From Serpula lacrymans var. lacrymans S7.9 (taxonomy: Eukaryota > Basidiomycota > Agaricomycetes > Boletales > Serpulaceae), in NCBI RefSeq assembly GCF_000218685.1, contig NW_006763301.1, forward strand, positions 992,001 through 1,056,000: a stretch of DNA of 64,000 nucleotides, in the 5' to 3' direction. The position numbers and the translations under genes were made by a program. A model generated the notes under the pieces. The model was not told the origin of the DNA. It did no database searches and saw nothing but the letters and a program-made list of their open reading frames with translations. This document shows, piece after piece, positions 59,551-64,000 of the stretch (position 1 is the stretch's first letter; every line of letters begins with the position of its first letter).

Positions 59551-61221
59551 TTTTGAAGAGTCTAAGTTCCGGTAGCCTTAGTTATCACCGAGTCCATAAT
59601 ATTCCTCCGGTCCTAGAAGAGTGACAAGGTACATTAATCGTCCATGATTGAAGATTGATCGAAGATCTTTTGAAAATAATTGTTTGCAAGGCTTCCCTCA
59701 AAATATACACAAGCGTCACGACGATCTTTGATGGAATTACCCAGCCTCCGACTGGCGTTCAAACAGACTTACAAGGCTTGAACGAAAATCGGTGGAGGGT
59801 GGACGAACTGATGGTTAAATACAAACTGTATTAACATTTACTGTGGGGCGAGACCAAGATATAAGCCCCTTTATGAACTTTGAGAGGTACCTACGAGACG
59901 ATAAAGAAACCAAGAAACCCTGCTTCCAGGTCGTTAGGGCAAGAGATTGTGATTGAGCGAAAACTTCTGTGATGGAAATGAAGAACCAGACCTGTAAAGT
60001 AGCTGAGATAATTTCCTAAGGTAGTTGACTCGAGACTTCTCAGCATGGTCACCCGCCCAGAAATGCACGGTGCAACGACTTCTCTGTCAGTGGTCGTTGA
60101 TCATTGATAGAACCACATATGAATTTGAAGTGCACGTATCACTAGCGGCCTCCTAATATTTCGCCCGTTCTTCTCCAATGGCATCGATATACGGCCTTTT
60201 TTATTGAGATTGATAATTTGCATCTTCATACTGCGGACATTCCATCATTCTACTTCTTGCAGACTTCTCTCGGTGGCAATCGCGACTGCATTTTGCGCAA
60301 ATTATTAATGTCTTCAGGTCCTAGAATCTGTTTCGCGTGCTAGATCAAATTCGGATGCGAACCTTCCTATTTTGTCACAGTGGTCGGCGGTCATCTCCAT
60401 TGAACTTCCAAAGCGTCCATCGCTATAACTTAAATATCCTGAAGCCTTTCATCGCTTTGATTCTCCTCCCAGCCGTGGTGATTCGAATCTTCATCTGTCT
60501 TCAACAAGTTGCTAAGTCCTAAGTTAAAAGTTACACACAGTTCGGATTTATCTATGGTGCGATCCACTCACCTTGACCTGACATGCTCCTGGACCCGTAG
60601 CAGGTTTTCATTTCGACAGCTTTCACGTGATACTCCCCTCCCATGTGCCACTTGAACAAGCCAGTCACCCCCCTACTGTACGGTTTTTCTTTGCCTATTA
60701 CTTACCATTCTTTACATGCGCCTTTCGAACTGCTTTGATCAGCGGCGAAGCTTCATTATCCGCTTTTCCATTCCTTGAATATATGTCATGAATTCGGTTG
60801 AGAACATCGAGGAAATAAATTCTTGACGTCGAAGGTTTCTGGATGGTTAAATTCAAAACACGCTTATCACGGAAGCCTTCAATTTGTTGTTGAGATCAGT
60901 CTCGAACGGTTGCCTGTACGACAAGGGCAGATTTTTATGGAATGGTGCTCCTCCTCAAATGCTACATACAGTGAGCATGAAAGAACAATGAAAGAATATA
61001 CAAGAGAAACGCAAACAACATATATGACTGACTATATGTTAGACAAAAAATGACTGTGCTCTACAACTTATGCATTCCTCCAGGACTATGGAGCTTCCCT
61101 TAAAATAGTCCCTTCTTGCCTCGAGCAATGCGTGTCACCAATAATTTGAATAGATAAATACGGTATATTGAAGTTGAGTGGATCCTGTCACTGGCATTAA
61201 TCGGGGTGATCGCAGGTTTGT
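59551..61221. other. Intergenic region, 1.7 kb, 5' of tyrosinase
   Basis: No frame with family content was seen; the longest (60823-61053 plus) is 76 codons and unremarkable. It contains the tyrosinase upstream region and the 3' flank of the Ca2+/H+ antiporter gene. Confidence 0.4.
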
Positions 61222-63372
61222 CTACTGAACCCAAACTGCGTAGGCATAAGCAGTCAATATGATGAAAACAGGCTAGAAGAAGCTAGTTCAACACTCACAC
61301 GCGATAGCGATGACAAGATACAACACAATGAGCATTAGTCCTTCCATATAGTTCGACTTGCCATCCCTGAAATAAAGTGATATAGCGCCTCGATGGGCAA
61401 TAGAGCAAAAGGGAGATGACATACATGATCAGCAAAGTGACTAAGAGAACTGACGCAGAGAGAACGATTGTCTATCCGAAGTGAGCTCGAAAATGTATCA
61501 AGTAGTACTGAACGCTCGTACCTCGAAATTTGCGAACTGTAGCGTAAGGGGATGCCCCGTGCTATAAGTTATATTCCAATTAGCCACAGAAACTTTGGGG
61601 AGTAATATAGAGGAACACTGACATCCAACCAATCACGACGAGCAAAGGGATTACAAAAGTGGCGATTTGCTATTGTATCGACCGACCGAAATGAGTCCCA
61701 GATACATAACACAAGAACGTCAACGGAAGAAACGTACGATAGAGCTGCCCACGCAAATTCCAATAGTAAGTTCCATCTTGCCTTTCATGGCCATCCAGAC
61801 GGATGTAACATGTTCTGCAGCGTTCGCCTATGGCACAAAAAGTGGAATCACTTGTTAGAGCTGCATTGACTCGACGAGATAGAGAAAGGCTTTAATCACC
61901 ACAATGGGGAGGAGAATCAAACCTATGAAGGGCTTTGGGATGTTATAGCGATCGGCGGTTTCTTCGATGGAGGCAACCACTATTAAAAAAATATCGAACG
62001 TGGTTTATCTCGTGCGAATAAATGTTAGAAATTTCCCTTACGGTAATCCGCACAGAATGAAGTGATGACTGTTACCAGGAGAAGTCTGCGGGGAACGTAT
62101 TAATGAAATATCCACAAGATGCGACTACCAAAGCTTACGAAGATCCTGCAGCAACGGTACTCATTTCAGCCACTGGCTCTTCATCACCGTCTTCAATGGT
62201 TATGAAGTACTCTTTGTGAGTTTTCAGCTAATATCAAACGTCAGGAAAAGAAAACCACTGGATATGACATTAACTATATCACATACTTGGAAGATAAGAT
62301 ATGCAACATATGTCAGGAACAACAGGATTGCTGTGCCCCTGGATATGAAGAGCAGACCTGTGGTCGGACATCTTCCATCTCCTACGAGACATTCAGCCTG
62401 CTCCTTGATGCCTGCGGCCGTCGTACTTGCGTATGCTGCAGGGATCACCAGAGCTAGAAATTAACGAGATGATTAACTGTTCATCTTGGTATCAAAGCTA
62501 CATAAAACACAGTATGCTTACTAATGCATGCTAAAGTCATCAACTGATAGTATGTCAGGACAATAAACAGGATATATGATAAAATCACCTTACAGAAGCA
62601 GACCTAAAACAACTGTCAGTAGTGTCACACCGATTATTTGACAGAACTTACGCCTGGGCTCCTTGTACTTGGAAATTTCCCTCAGGAAACTTGAGGCCCC
62701 CTAAGTCAGACGTCATATAAGATCCCGTGGCGACATAAGGCGTCGGTCTTACCTGCCAGGAACGAACAACCCAACACTAATAGTATGTTTGACAAAATAG
62801 AGCCTAACATCTATTTTTATCCTCGTTAGTCGTAAACGATGCACTATCTAAATGTGTTCTTACAGACGTCTGAACAATGACGAGTTGATCTGCCACGTCG
62901 ATTAGAAGGAGTCGATAGGCGAATCGGCATGACTGACCTTGCAAAAGAGCGGCGATGCCCACAATTATTTCTACGGCATTTCCGAATGAAGCATTGAGTA
63001 GACCCGACAAGGTTTGTCCGAGTTTGACTGAAAGTTGGTCAGTCGCTTCACCGAGCAGCTATATACAAGGTAAGAATAGAACAGAAGCTGTAGCTTGAAA
63101 TCGCCCACCTTTGCCAAAGGTACGATAGCCAAAAAGCTGAAGGAGAATCGGAGAACGGCATCCCATTCCAGATTATGGGAGATGATGCTCAGGGGTACGA
63201 ATACGAGCAGAACATTGAACCAGGATCCAAAGAAGAAATATTTATAAGAATCCAGCCAAGAAGGCTCTCCTTCTGCTTTTGAAACCTTCACGACACGCTG
63301 AAGAAATGATAGAGGTAGCTCGTCGTTTCCGTTGCCATTCTCTAGCAAAGGAGATGTTTCTGTGGGGGGCAT
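61222..63372 (-). CDS. Vacuolar-type Ca2+/H+ antiporter (CAX/Vcx1 family)
   Basis: It exchanges cytosolic Ca2+ for protons, usually at the vacuole membrane. ATG 63372 gives [20 protein letters not shown], a cytosolic leader with a TSPLLE di-leucine-like sorting motif. Transmembrane segments follow: [40 protein letters not shown] and [20 protein letters not shown]. The last holds the first GNxxE ion-selective motif. Then come [16 protein letters not shown] and [10 protein letters not shown]. The second motif is [20 protein letters not shown] followed by [19 protein letters not shown]. The end is [15 protein letters not shown], obtained by splicing to the TAG at 61222-61224. The gene is cut by many short introns and middle borders were not all fixed. 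An in-frame upstream Met at 63432 is possible but less likely. Confidence 0.9.
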
Positions 63373-64000
63373 TATGGTAAGGATGAAATAGATAGTTCGC
63401 CAAGAGCGTTTTGACATGAGGAAATATATCATATCACGTGACTCTTCTTTACCCCTCGCGTGAGTATTTCCATAAGCGGTAAGTAGTATTTAGCGAGCGC
63501 AAAAGTCTTTGCAAGTCTTGGAACGGGTTTTGAGCTTGTCGTCTTGTACTACTGTGGCCGTACATAGGATTGTTTCGCGCACTTTGGAAAGACGTGTCTT
63601 GCCTATTTGCCCAGGTGGCTTTGGTTATCATAGTCGCACTGCGGACCTGAACCTATCTGTGCCAACTTTCCATAGAATGTTCTACGGCACTCGGCAGTGC
63701 CGGCGAATGCAGCTGCAGGCAGTGTCCGGATCTGAAACCGATGTTCGCTATGACTTCCAAAGGAATCTTCGACGATACTACCAGGCAGAGCGCCGACCTC
63801 GAAACAGGTACCTGATCAGGGTCTTAGGATATTGGTCCAGTGTACGCTTCATCTTATGTAGCACAGGTTACTAATTGAACAATGTCTGTGTCGACGTTGA
63901 ACAACATCGAGCGATGATGGCACAGCACTGTAGTCTCGTACCAGACGTTTTGGGAAGGCGCCGCTTGTTCTGCGTCTTCCAAAACGACTATTCTTTGACA
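63373..64000. other. Right end of window, no gene assigned
   Basis: An open frame at 63509-63874 (plus) begins with TTG and runs through basic, Arg-rich sequence (RRYYQAERRPRNRYLIR). Splice choices near 63810 all lead quickly to stops. It might be the first exon of a gene continuing past the edge, divergent from the antiporter, but this cannot be shown here. Confidence 0.3.

Overview
The window looks like nuclear DNA of a filamentous basidiomycete, most likely an Agaricomycete. Genes are split by many short introns of about 45-75 bases with GT..AG ends. Protein families (Mif2/CENP-C, Asi-type RING ligase, Pho85-type cyclin, fungal tyrosinase, RIB7 reductase) are fungal. Splice junctions below were reconstructed by eye from frame continuity and family motifs; seven multi-exon models (MTU1, CENP-C, F-box, DTD, Asi-like, GTR1, RIB7) and the cyclin sum to an exact multiple of three.

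Layout. 1-13 kb is compact and gene dense: a partial unknown gene, an ORF carrying a CENP-C-like N-terminal motif, mitochondrial tRNA thiouridylase (-), CENP-C/Mif2 (+), an F-box protein (-), D-aminoacyl-tRNA deacylase (+), phosphatidylglycerophosphate synthase PGS1 (-) and an Asi-like membrane RING ligase (+). Three divergent pairs there share short promoters. 13-20.5 kb holds a Pcl-type cyclin and an AT-hook protein between gene-free stretches. 20.7-24.6 kb is an AT-rich block full of perfect inverted repeats, with a degraded transposase-like fragment and a small membrane-protein ORF. 24.9-29.8 kb holds RIB7 and a REC8 kleisin. 29.8-40.4 kb and 41.3-54.1 kb are gene-poor; the first contains a cluster of simple repeats, and a His-rich orphan gene broken by a 100-N assembly gap lies between them. 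54.1-63.4 kb holds the Rag GTPase GTR1 (+), a tyrosinase (-) and a vacuolar-type Ca2+/H+ antiporter (-).

Functionally these are mostly single-copy housekeeping genes. Three act in or for mitochondria or translation quality (MTU1, DTD, PGS1), two in chromosome segregation (CENP-C, REC8), and two in nutrient or ion signalling at the vacuole (GTR1, Vcx1-like). No biosynthetic cluster or prokaryote-type operon is visible. The two most unusual observations are the second copy of the CENP-C N-terminal motif about 2.5 kb from the CENP-C gene, and the stem-loop-rich AT block at 20.7-24.6 kb.
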